The notes under the pieces: model-generated
Told to the model about the DNA's origin: nothing
The model's database searches: none
Seen by the model: the letters and a program-made list of their open reading frames with translations, nothing else
Made by a program: the position numbers and the translations under genes
Assembly (NCBI RefSeq): GCF_005484965.1
Contig: NZ_CP034036.1
Coordinates: 1,116,001-1,180,000, forward strand
Direction of reading: 5' to 3'
DNA: 64,000 nucleotides
From: Brenneria nigrifluens DSM 30175 = ATCC 13028
Lineage (GTDB): Bacteria; Pseudomonadota; Gammaproteobacteria; Enterobacterales; Enterobacteriaceae
Part shown: in pieces, positions 43,350 through 50,888 of the stretch
How the letters are laid out: every line of letters starts with the position of its first letter
How positions within the stretch are numbered: position 1 is the stretch's first letter

Positions 43350-44105
43350 TTAGAAGCCGTCTTTCTTGCTACGTAGCTGAGCAAAAACTTGCCAATTCTC
43401 TATGCTTTCAGGTTCTGGTGATATTTTTCTTTTCAAATCAACATCATGGCATCTAAGAAAAAGGTTGATTTTTCGCTCCAGCTGCAGGGTGGTCGGCAAA
43501 GTAGATTGTGATTTTTCGCGTATCTGTCTGATTTTATGAAGGTAGGTCTTAATTGTGGCCTCTTCAGGCCAGACGGCATGAGCGAATTCCAGATTTGCAA
43601 GGGTATATTCATGGGCGCAGCAGATTAGCGTGTCATCGGGTAGGTCGGATATTTTTTTAATTGAATCATACATTTGATTTGGAGTGCCTTCGAAAATTCG
43701 CCCGCATCCGCCGGAAAAAAGCGTGTCTCCGCAGAATAAAAAAGGGTGGCTATAATAAGCAATATGTCCTGCTGTATGACCGGGAACGGCCAGCACGGAA
43801 AAGTCCGAATTTAGCAGCGGCAGGGTATCTCCCTCTTCAACGACGGTCGTTGTGCCGCTTTTTTGGGTTTCCCGGGGGCCAAAAACCGGCAGATGCGCAT
43901 AATGTTCGACAATAGCGGCGACGCCCCCGACATGGTCGTGATGATGGTGGGTCAGCAAAATCGCCTCAGGCGTCAACCGATGTTTGCCGAGCGCGTCCAG
44001 CACCGGTTGTGCTTCGCCGGGATCGACGACGACACAGTGATTTTCTTTGTTACTCAATAACCAAATGTAGTTGTCCTGAAGCGCCGCAATACTGATAAGA
44101 TTCAT
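43350..44105 (-). CDS. gloB: Hydroxyacylglutathione hydrolase (glyoxalase II)
   Basis: 251 residues. The metallo-beta-lactamase metal motif THHHHDHVGG is at residues 52-61, followed by FCGDTLFSGGCGR and CAHEYTLANLEFA. It hydrolyses S-lactoylglutathione to lactate and glutathione, completing methylglyoxal detoxification. Divergent from yafS with a 42-base gap. Confidence 0.97.
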   Translation of the reverse strand: MNLISIAALQDNYIWLLSNKENHCVVVDPGEAQPVLDALGKHRLTPEAILLTHHHHDHVGGVAAIVEHYAHLPVFGPRETQKSGTTTVVEEGDTLPLLNSDFSVLAVPGHTAGHIAYYSHPFLFCGDTLFSGGCGRIFEGTPNQMYDSIKKISDLPDDTLICCAHEYTLANLEFAHAVWPEEATIKTYLHKIRQIREKSQSTLPTTLQLERKINLFLRCHDVDLKRKISPEPESIENWQVFAQLRSKKDGF

Positions 44106-44147
44106 GGAGTACCTCGTTTTGCATCAGCCTAGGGAAGATAATAGAAC

Positions 44148-44858
44148 ATGAAGCCAGCACAAACATCTCAGACGGTTGCGGTTCCCGGCTCATGGGATGA
44201 TATCCCCGGAGGAAGATATTACCGCGAATCGCTTGAGAAGGCGCTATCGCCCTGGTGGTCGAAGCTGTTCGGCTTTCATCTGTTGAAAATCGGGGCGTTG
44301 AGTGCGGCAACGGAGATAACGGAGTGCGCTATTGCGCATCAGGTCAATGTCGCACCCGCCGGAGATAATATGCAGGTCATTGCCGATCCGCACCAACTGC
44401 CTTTTGCCGAGAAATCGGTCGATGCCTGTCTGCTGATACAAACGCTCTCCTATTCCGCCGATCCGCACCGCATATTGCGGGAGGTGGATCGCGTGCTGAT
44501 TGACGACGGCTGGTTGATATTGAGCAGCTTCAACCCGGTGAGCCTGCTGGGGGTGGCAAAACTTATCCCGGGGTTAAACAGACGGCAGCCCTATTGCAGC
44601 CGGATGTTTACGCAAATGCGCATGATGGACTGGCTCGGTTTGCTGAATTATGAGGTGGTCCATCACGCCAGCCTTCAGGTCACCCCATGGCGAAAAAACA
44701 GGGGGAAATTGAATAAACACCTGCCGGTATTCGGCTGTCTGTCGCTGATTATCGCGCGTAAGCGCACCATCCCCCTGAGTCTTACGCCGATGCGTGCCCG
44801 GCTTTGCAAGGTCCCTTTGCGCCGCACGGTCGGCGTGACGAAAACTTACCGTAGCTGA
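44148..44858 (+). CDS. yafS: Class I SAM-dependent methyltransferase YafS
   Basis: 236 residues beginning MKPAQTSQTVAVPG. LPFAEKSVDACLLIQTLSYS and REVDRVLIDDGWLILSSFNP are the later Rossmann motifs of a ubiE-like methyltransferase. The GxGxG motif is weak (HLLKIGALSA), as in E. coli YafS. Substrate unknown. It converges with rnhA at 7 bases. Confidence 0.9.
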   Translation: MKPAQTSQTVAVPGSWDDIPGGRYYRESLEKALSPWWSKLFGFHLLKIGALSAATEITECAIAHQVNVAPAGDNMQVIADPHQLPFAEKSVDACLLIQTLSYSADPHRILREVDRVLIDDGWLILSSFNPVSLLGVAKLIPGLNRRQPYCSRMFTQMRMMDWLGLLNYEVVHHASLQVTPWRKNRGKLNKHLPVFGCLSLIIARKRTIPLSLTPMRARLCKVPLRRTVGVTKTYRS

Positions 44859-44865
44859 AAACCCG

Positions 44866-45330
44866 TTATTCGGGTTTATATCCAATATCATCCAGCGTTG
44901 GCGCGCTGGCGGCGCTGCGGGCAAGCTCGTCGCAGCGCTCATTCTCAGGATGGCCGGCATGGCCTTTCACCCATTCCCAGCGCAGCGTATGGTGCTGAAT
45001 CGCCTGATCCAGACGCTGCCAGAGATCGACATTTTTCACCGGTTTTTTATCCGCGGTTTTCCAGCCGCGTTTTTTCCAGTTGTGGATCCACTTGGTGATC
45101 CCCTGGCGGACATACTGGCTGTCGGTGCTTAACACCACCTCGCAGGGTGAGGTCAGGGTTTCAAGCGCGGCGATGGCGGCCATCAGCTCCATGCGATTAT
45201 TGGTGGTTAACCGATAACCCGCACTCAGGGTTTTTTCATGCTGCTTATAGCGCAGCAAGGCACCGTAACCGCCGGGGCCCGGATTACCGAGGCAAGATCC
45301 ATCGGTGAAAATCTCTACCTGTTTAAGCAT
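44866..45330 (-). CDS. rnhA: Ribonuclease HI
   Basis: 154 residues. DEDD active site: Asp10 (EIFTDGSCLGNPGPGGYGAL), Glu48 region (NNRMELMAAIAAL), Asp70 (LSTDSQYV) and the late His/Asp region (GHAGHPENERCDELAR). It removes RNA from RNA-DNA hybrids. It shares a 56-base divergent promoter region with dnaQ, as in E. coli. Confidence 0.98.
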   Translation of the reverse strand: MLKQVEIFTDGSCLGNPGPGGYGALLRYKQHEKTLSAGYRLTTNNRMELMAAIAALETLTSPCEVVLSTDSQYVRQGITKWIHNWKKRGWKTADKKPVKNVDLWQRLDQAIQHHTLRWEWVKGHAGHPENERCDELARSAASAPTLDDIGYKPE

Positions 45331-45386
45331 CTCTGGTAGACTCTTCCTTTATGGTGAAAATGGCAAGTCTGACATAAACGAAAACG

Positions 45387-46124
45387 ATGAGCACTGAAAT
45401 TACGCGACAAATCGTCCTGGATACTGAAACCACCGGTATGAACAAACTGGGGGTTCACTACGAAGGACATAAAATCATCGAAATTGGCGCTGTTGAGGTG
45501 ATTAACCGTCGTCTGACCGGGCGCCACTTCCATGTGTACATCAAGCCCGATCGTCTGGTCGATCCGGAAGCCTATAACGTGCACGGCATCAGCGATGAGT
45601 TTCTGGCGGACCGGCCGACCTATGCGGAGATTGCCGACGACTTTCTCGACTTTATCCGCGGCGCCGAGCTGGTCATCCATAACGCGATGTTTGATATCGG
45701 CTTTATGGACTATGAATTCCGGATGCTCAATCGGGAAATACCCAAGACGGAAACCTTCTGCAAGATAACCGATAGCCTGCTAATGGCGCGTAAGATTTTT
45801 CCGGGCAAACGGAACAATCTGGATGCGTTATGCGACCGCTATCAGATAGATAACAGTAAACGAACGCTGCACGGCGCTTTGCTCGATGCCGAAATTCTGG
45901 CGGAAGTCTATCTGGCGATGACGGGCGGCCAGACATCGCTGGCGTTCTCGATGGAAGGGGAGACGCAACGGCAGGAGAATGAAAGCGAAAGCATTCAGCG
46001 CATCGTCCGTCCTGCCTCGGCGATGAAGGTGTTATACGCCAACGATGAAGAGCTGCTGGCGCATGAGAAACGGCTGGATTTGATCGCCAAAAAAGGCGGA
46101 AGCTGTCTGTGGCGCGGTGAATAG
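45387..46124 (+). CDS. dnaQ: DNA polymerase III epsilon (proofreading) subunit
   Basis: 245 residues. Exo I DTETTGM (Asp12, Glu14), Exo II HNAMFDIGFM, Exo III LHGALLDAEILAEVY. The C-terminal tail beyond about residue 185 binds the alpha subunit. 3'-5' proofreading exonuclease of the replicase. Followed by a tRNA-Asp gene, as E. coli dnaQ is by aspV. Confidence 0.98.
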   Translation: MSTEITRQIVLDTETTGMNKLGVHYEGHKIIEIGAVEVINRRLTGRHFHVYIKPDRLVDPEAYNVHGISDEFLADRPTYAEIADDFLDFIRGAELVIHNAMFDIGFMDYEFRMLNREIPKTETFCKITDSLLMARKIFPGKRNNLDALCDRYQIDNSKRTLHGALLDAEILAEVYLAMTGGQTSLAFSMEGETQRQENESESIQRIVRPASAMKVLYANDEELLAHEKRLDLIAKKGGSCLWRGE

Positions 46125-46250
46125 TATCGCGGCGGCGAGGGAATAGACGTTCAGCTGAAATTATAAGCAAACAGAAGCGGTTAGTTATAAAAACCATTGA
46201 CGTAATAGTAGCGCCATCTTAGTATTCACCCCGCTCAATGAGCACAGAGT

Positions 46251-46327
46251 GGAGCGGTAGTTCAGTCGGTTAGAATACCTGCCTGTCACGCAGGGGGTCG
46301 CGGGTTCGAGTCCCGTCCGTTCCGCCA
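46251..46327 (+). tRNA. aspV: tRNA-Asp (GUC), second gene
   Basis: 77 bases, one D-loop base different from the copy at 40705 (TCAGTCGG for TCAGTTGG), CCA encoded. Accessory DNA begins about 100 bases after it. Confidence 0.97.
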
Positions 46328-46369
46328 CTTATCTATTCCGGGATGTTCCTATACATCTCTGGATGAATG

Positions 46370-46408
46370 AAAACCGTATCGCTGTCAAAGGCATACGGTT
46401 TTTTTTCG
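46370..46408 (+). terminator. tRNA-Asp terminator
   Basis: AAAACCGTAT/ATACGGTTTT followed by T, then TTTTTTC. Confidence 0.85.
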
Positions 46409-46433
46409 TCTCTATGATACCCCCGGCATAGCG

Positions 46434-46828
46434 CTGAGGGATCCCCAGTAATGGGCAGGTGATAAAAGACAGGCATAGAGTTTTGTGATCTACTGATTGT
46501 GCAACAAATTTAATGAGATCACCTCTATGCCTGCTCGTAAAGTATGTCAGAATTTCTTCCGGGATGCCTTAGCGCCGTTTCACAAATACCGACAAAATGC
46601 TCTGCTGGACGCCACTGTTGCACTAATTAACGGCGCATCATTGACGCTGACCAGCATCGGGCGTTTTTTACCTGGGTACGCTCAGGTTAAAAATAAAATT
46701 AAACGTGTGGATCGTCTACTGGGTAATGAATCACTTCAGCATGACATTCCTCTGATTTTTAAAAACATTATTTCGATGCGGACATGTCAGTTATCTCTGT
46801 GTGTCATTGCTGTTGACTGGAGTGGCTA
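46434..46828 (+). mobile_element. 5' stub of an IS4/IS10-like insertion sequence
   Basis: The left end CTGAGGGATCCCCAGTAAT resembles the IS10 outer end (CTGAGAGATCCCC). The transposase starts at ATG 46527 and runs about 100 codons: LLDATVALINGASLTLTSIG, RFLPGYAQVKNKIKRVDRLL, then VIAVDWSG and a stop. The block KxKIKRVDRLLGN and the DDE-type VDWS motif are the N-terminal third of IS10-type transposases. The rest of the transposase and the right end are deleted, so the stub is inactive. Confidence 0.8.
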
Positions 46829-46870
46829 GGCGAAGGGGAGATTGAACAGCTTTTCGGCGGTGACAAATGA
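46829..46870 (+). pseudogene. C-terminal remnant of the PIN toxin's antitoxin
   Basis: Directly after the IS stub, the plus strand reads GEGEIEQLFGGDK and TGA, overlapping the PIN start as ATGA. This acidic end is what a Phd/YefM-like antitoxin preceding a PIN toxin would have. The rest was removed together with most of the IS. Confidence 0.5.
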
Positions 46871-47253
46871 AATTTTTACTCGACACCCATGTGTTGCTGT
46901 GGGCGGCAGGTATGCCGGAAAAACTGTCTTCATCAACAGCGAAGTTGTTGGGTTCGCCGGAAAATGAGCTTTTTTTCAGCGTGGTCAGTCTTTTGGAAGT
47001 CATCATTAAGCGCGGGCTGGGACGTGACGATTTTCAGGTCGATGCGCGACTGTTGCGACGGGGGTTGCTGGATAATGGTTACAGCGAATTGCCTATCGCC
47101 AGCGAACATGTTGTTTCGGTCGAGAGTCAGCCTGCCGTTCACAAGGATCCGTTTGATCGTCTGCTGGTGGCGCAGGCGACAGTGGAGGGCATTACGTTGT
47201 TGACCGCCGATGCGAGGGTTGCGCAGTATCCCGGTCCGATACAGCGAATTTAG
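46867..47253 (+). CDS. PIN-domain toxin (VapC-like RNase)
   Basis: 128 residues with all four acidic metal-binding residues: Asp6 (FLLDTHVLLWA), Glu44 (SLLEVIIK), Asp94/Asp97 (DPFDRLLVAQA) and Asp115 (LLTADARVAQYPGP). PIN toxins cleave specific RNAs, often tRNAs. The partner antitoxin survives only as a 13-residue tail, so the toxin must be silent, weak, or inhibited by an unlinked antitoxin. A degenerate copy of its last 55 codons lies at 55133. Confidence 0.8.
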   Translation: MKFLLDTHVLLWAAGMPEKLSSSTAKLLGSPENELFFSVVSLLEVIIKRGLGRDDFQVDARLLRRGLLDNGYSELPIASEHVVSVESQPAVHKDPFDRLLVAQATVEGITLLTADARVAQYPGPIQRI

Positions 47254-47472
47254 GCGGCGTTTTTCACCTGTAATTGCTATGGAAACCTTTCCTGAATCAC
47301 TATTTTTTCATGTCATGACGCATCATAAGAATGAGGTCCGTGAAGACGTCATGGGGTGAAATTACGGGATATCCGAATTCAGGATTGATTTTGCACAGCG
47401 AAGTATTCAGCGATAATTGATGCGCCGGTTGCTGTTTTAAGAGAACGGCTGATGAGCTTTCCAATAACATCG
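47254..47472. other. gene-free stretch
   Basis: No frame, RNA gene or strong hairpin that I can support. Confidence 0.3.
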
Positions 47473-47670
47473 TCAGGCATCCAGCTTTCGACGAGCACTA
47501 TGCCAGCGCAGTTGAGCATGGCGCGCGGCGACAACGGTGATCGCAACAACGCCACCGCCGATCATTAGCACCCATGCCAGGGGATCGCTGTTGTGGATGC
47601 TATAGAGCGTCCAGATGACTATGGCCCAAATATAGGCACCGCCGCCCGGCGCCTCAATACTGATTTGCTG
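47473..47670 (-). pseudogene. 5'-truncated small membrane protein
   Basis: The minus strand encodes QISIEAPGGGAYIWAIVIWT, then LYSIHNSDPLAWVLMIGGGV and an R/H-rich end. Two hydrophobic segments are visible; a SemiSWEET/PQ-loop-type half transporter is possible. No start survives: at 47671 it is fused to tape-measure debris read on the other strand. Confidence 0.4.
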
Positions 47671-47936
47671 AGCGTTGGCCGCACGATGGAACAGTTGCAA
47701 CGTCAGCAGCAACGCCTGTCGGCTATTTCGGCAAAAAGCGACGCACTGCGGGCTAATCTCGGATAAGTCTCTACGGCAAAGGCGTTGAAACTTATGCGAT
47801 GGCCAGAACGGTGGCGGCCCCGCTCGTCAGCTCCATCATCCAGTATTCCCGATTTAAGTCCGGGCTGCGGGACATCGCCGTCACCGGGAACCTGAATCCC
47901 GAAGACGAGAAGAAAATCGGCGCGGCCATCCGTTAG
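47671..47936 (+). pseudogene. Prophage tail tape-measure protein fragment (frameshifted)
   Basis: The plus strand reads GRTMEQLQRQQQRLSAISAK and SDALRANLG. After a frameshift near 47765 it continues LYGKGVETYAMARTVAAPLV, SSIIQYSRFKSGLRDIAVTG and NLNPEDEKKIGAAIR to TAG. The coiled-coil Q/R-rich start followed by MARTVAAP..SGLRDIAVTGN is typical of tape-measure proteins of P2-like phages. It is a small relic; no other tail genes are near. Confidence 0.6.
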
Positions 47937-48245
47937 TATCATAATATCGACTGGGCCAGATTTCCGATGGGGGAATGCCAAGCGCATTGGCGATCAACTA
48001 TTCTCCTTAGGCCAGGGCCGCAAAAGCGCGTTTGCCAAAGTGGAAGAACTCAATCCTGCCGCCCGCGAACGGCTGCTGTCGTAACCCTGCCGTCTGATGG
48101 CCGGGGATCTCAAACTTGATTACTCCATCTATGGATTAATGATTTCCATTTTAGCTTGTTTATTCCGTATAAGCGTTAATGCAACATTATTCCATTAAGG
48201 ATTGCCTGAAGATGAACCTGCATAAATTCCTGGGGACATATTGAT
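47937..48245. other. further gene debris upstream of the DsbA-like gene
   Basis: A short plus-strand frame ending at 48084 encodes LGQGRKSAFAKVEELNPAAR and ERLLS. I do not recognise it and it lacks a start. The remaining 160 bases are AT-rich and probably hold the promoter of the next gene. Confidence 0.35.
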
Positions 48246-49148
48246 ATGACTACTGAACAGCAAGTTGAAATTGTCGCGTTTACGGATCCGGTATGTACCT
48301 GGTGCTGGGGCAGCGAGCCGGTTTTACGCAAACTCCTGGCGTGGTATGGCGATCGCATCCGCATTATACCGGTGATGGGCGGGCTGGTTGAAGATATCCG
48401 CAAGTTCTATGATCATCACAATGATATCGGCGGAAGCCCGGAGCAATCCAATTTACAGATTGCCAAACACTGGCTGGACGCGTCAAACAGGCATGGTATG
48501 CCGGTTGAGATCGAGGGTTTTCGTTTGTTTTCCGCACAGACCGTCTCAACATACCCGCAAAATATCGCCTACAAAGCGGTTGAACTGTGTAACCCTGAAC
48601 TGGCGGCGAAATTCCTGCGCCGTATCCGTGAAGCCTCCGCCGCGGAAGCGAGGGAAACCGGTAAGCGTGAAGTTCTGATTGAACTGGCGAATGAAACAGG
48701 CGTGGATATTGCGGTATTTATTGCCGCTTTGGATGACGGCAGTGCGGAAAAAGCATTTAATGACGATCTGCTGACGACCAGACAATATGGCGTTCGCGGC
48801 TTCCCTACGTTCCTGTTCCGGTGGGGAGGGAAAGAGTTGCTGCTGCGCGGATATCAAAGTTTCGAAAGCATGAGCTCGGTCATCTCATCCCTCTCCGCGG
48901 GGCAGGTGGCCGCACATCAACCAGCTGTCTCGGCTGAGGCGATTGTAAAATTCTTGCAGAGCGGGCGGGCGGCCAACGTCGAACTGACAACGGTTTTCGA
49001 TCTTTCCGCCGCTGAGCTGGATAAATTGCTCGCCTCTCTCACTGAACAAAAAAGAATCCGTTTTATCCCCGCTGGAAACGGGGGATTCTGGGAAGCTGAG
49101 CCGCAAGAACTGACCTGCGATCCGGTAACGCGCACCTGCACATTTTGA
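48246..49148 (+). CDS. DsbA-family thiol oxidoreductase-like protein
   Basis: 300 residues. The N-terminal thioredoxin fold has FTDPVCTWCWGSEPVL with the redox motif CTWC at residues 17-20, and a cis-Pro region GVRGFPTFLF. A helical insertion lies between, as in FrnE/DsbA-like cytoplasmic proteins. There is no signal peptide. The C-terminal 100 residues form an extra domain ending in CDPVTRTCTF with two more cysteines. Probably a cytoplasmic disulfide isomerase or oxidative-stress protein. Weakly terminated by a hairpin at 49164. Confidence 0.8.
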   Translation: MTTEQQVEIVAFTDPVCTWCWGSEPVLRKLLAWYGDRIRIIPVMGGLVEDIRKFYDHHNDIGGSPEQSNLQIAKHWLDASNRHGMPVEIEGFRLFSAQTVSTYPQNIAYKAVELCNPELAAKFLRRIREASAAEARETGKREVLIELANETGVDIAVFIAALDDGSAEKAFNDDLLTTRQYGVRGFPTFLFRWGGKELLLRGYQSFESMSSVISSLSAGQVAAHQPAVSAEAIVKFLQSGRAANVELTTVFDLSAAELDKLLASLTEQKRIRFIPAGNGGFWEAEPQELTCDPVTRTCTF

Positions 49149-49163
49149 GTTTTGCCAATAATC

Positions 49164-49183
49164 AAGCCTGTACCGACAGGCTT
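49164..49183 (+). terminator. hairpin after the DsbA-like gene
   Basis: AAGCCTGT-ACCG-ACAGGCTT followed by a short T-run; a modest terminator. Confidence 0.55.
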
Positions 49184-49267
49184 TCAGAGCGCTGACGAAC
49201 TTCTGGTCGACCCCATCCCAGCTCTCTCCTTCGCAGAGGAGGCCGGGAAGGTGCCTTTGACATCCGA

Positions 49268-49585
49268 CTACGCCTTTCCCAGCACGCCGAATTCAACGGG
49301 GATTTTGACAAAAAATACTTTGATGTGCTCCTTATTGAGATAATCGAACAGTTGTTCCGTTTGTTCAGGGCTGATCACCAGCGTGACTTGAACGGGTTGG
49401 TCGGATAGGTCAAACATGTTGATCGAGTGGTCTAAACCATCGTGTCCCGTTCCCTGGATGGCGCCGCTCAGCGTTCCGCCTCGAATACCGAGCTTTTTCG
49501 CCGCATCAAGCAGCCACTGAGCGAGCGGCAGACTTCCGTACGTACGATCCTGTTGCGTGAAGAAAGTAACTTGATAACCTTGCAT
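49268..49585 (-). CDS. DUF190 family protein
   Basis: 105 residues in the ferredoxin-like PII-related fold of DUF190: MQGYQVTFFTQQDRTYGSLP, then GIRGGTLSGAIQGTGHDG and a final strand. Proteins of this family are often found beside CrcB/fluoride exporters and may bind small ligands. No fluoride channel gene is near. It points away from the TetR gene, with about 500 bases between. Confidence 0.75.
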   Translation of the reverse strand: MQGYQVTFFTQQDRTYGSLPLAQWLLDAAKKLGIRGGTLSGAIQGTGHDGLDHSINMFDLSDQPVQVTLVISPEQTEQLFDYLNKEHIKVFFVKIPVEFGVLGKA

Positions 49586-50081
49586 AGTGGGTGGTATCCA
49601 AAAGTAGAGAGTTTAAAACCCGCCTCAATGATTAAATCGCTGTCGACGGGCATAGTGTCTTTCAGAGAACAAGAATGTCTTTTAGGAAACAATAGGGTTT
49701 TTCAGAGAACATAAGTTTTGCCAATAGACGCGTCGCTCAAAATTTACTTCTGCCCCGGCGGTATGGTAGCAAATATAGGTAGGGAGACTTAAGAATAAGA
49801 AGGTCGGTGTCCCTGTCCTTAATATAATTATAAGAACCGGCCGGCGTTCGATGCCGTTTGTCGATAGCGCTATACTCGCCGTATCCGGCGAGAAGTCGTC
49901 TGCGCGAATGATGTGAGTACCGACCGGTACGATAATCAATCAAAACATCTTAGTCAACCGCTTCGATTAACCCCTGGGGGCCGTTGAGACATACACGTAT
50001 AATCTGATTACGGCGGGGATATAATTGTGATCGAGAGTACCGTTGGATATAATTTTGTTGAGATTTTATGAGTGGCGTAAC
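49586..50081. other. intergenic region between the DUF190 and tetR genes
   Basis: About 500 bases without a credible ORF. It contains two copies of TTTCAGAGAACA (near 49661 and 49697) of unknown meaning, and the GTACCGACCGGTAC dyad at 49917. Confidence 0.4.
49917..49930. promoter_or_regulatory. predicted TetR operator, repressor side
   Basis: GTACCG-AC-CGGTAC, 152 bases upstream of the chosen tetR start. The identical 14 bases occur over the efflux promoter at 50828. Confidence 0.75.
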
Positions 50082-50705
50082 ATGGAAGATCCTGAAACTA
50101 TCGAACTCGATGATAAAAAGCTCCCCATACTGGAGGTGGCGACGTCTATCTTTCTGGAGCACGGCTTCAATGCCGCTACCACCGATATGATCCAGCGCGA
50201 GGCCGGCATATCGAAAGCGACGATGTATGCCTGTTTTCCCAACAAAAAGGCGATGTTCGCCGCGGCGATTGAACAGCAGTGTTCAATTATGGCCGCTACG
50301 ATCCAATCCATTCAGACCACGCCCGGCAATATTGCCAAGACGCTGGCGGATATCGGCATGTCTTATCTGCAAATCGTGCTGTCGCCGACCGGGCTGGCGC
50401 TGTATCGAGTCGTGGTGGCGGAAGCGTCCCGCTTTCCCAATCTGGCGCGCAGGTTCTACCTTACCGGCCCCAAGTCCGTAATCTCAATGGTGGCGGCGCG
50501 GCTGAGAGAGGCGGCCCAGAGCGGGGAGATCAACGTGCAGACAACCGGTATTACCGCCGCCGCTGCGCTCTTTATCAGCATGGTGCGCGCCGAAGGCCAA
50601 ATGGAGGCGCTCACGCATCCCGATTCCCGCCCCTCCATCGCGCAGATGGAGAATTGGGTACAGCTCGCCGTCTCCACCTTCTTAAGCGCTTTCGGGCATA
50701 AATAG
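50082..50705 (+). CDS. TetR-family repressor of the efflux operon
   Basis: 207 residues. The N-terminal helix-turn-helix domain contains ATSIFLEHGFNAATTDMIQR and AGISKATMYACFPNKKAMFA. The C-terminal ligand and dimer domain resembles AcrR-type regulators of drug pumps (YRVVVAEASRFPNLARRFY). I chose the ATG at 50082; the frame is open to a TTG at 50043. It lies directly upstream of and in line with the pump genes. The two identical dyads suggest that it represses both itself and the pump. Confidence 0.85.
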   Translation: MEDPETIELDDKKLPILEVATSIFLEHGFNAATTDMIQREAGISKATMYACFPNKKAMFAAAIEQQCSIMAATIQSIQTTPGNIAKTLADIGMSYLQIVLSPTGLALYRVVVAEASRFPNLARRFYLTGPKSVISMVAARLREAAQSGEINVQTTGITAAAALFISMVRAEGQMEALTHPDSRPSIAQMENWVQLAVSTFLSAFGHK

Positions 50706-50800
50706 TCATAGCGCCCCGCTTGTCCCGACGGCTGCTATTGCCGCCCCTCGTTAAAATATCCCTATTAAATATCAAATTATATCTTAAATATTGACAAATA

Positions 50801-50841
50801 TTGACAAAAATTCAACGAAATAATAAAGTACCGACCGGTAC
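50801..50841 (+). promoter_or_regulatory. efflux operon promoter with TetR operator
   Basis: TTGACA (50801-50806), 17 bases, TAAAGT (50824-50829). The dyad GTACCGACCGGTAC (50828-50841) overlaps the -10 and start region, so bound repressor would block RNA polymerase. A second TTGACA at 50791 is also possible. Confidence 0.75.
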
Positions 50842-50888
50842 GGGCGGGGTTAGTCTGCGTTGTCCCCCCATTTTGTTTAAGGAAATAT

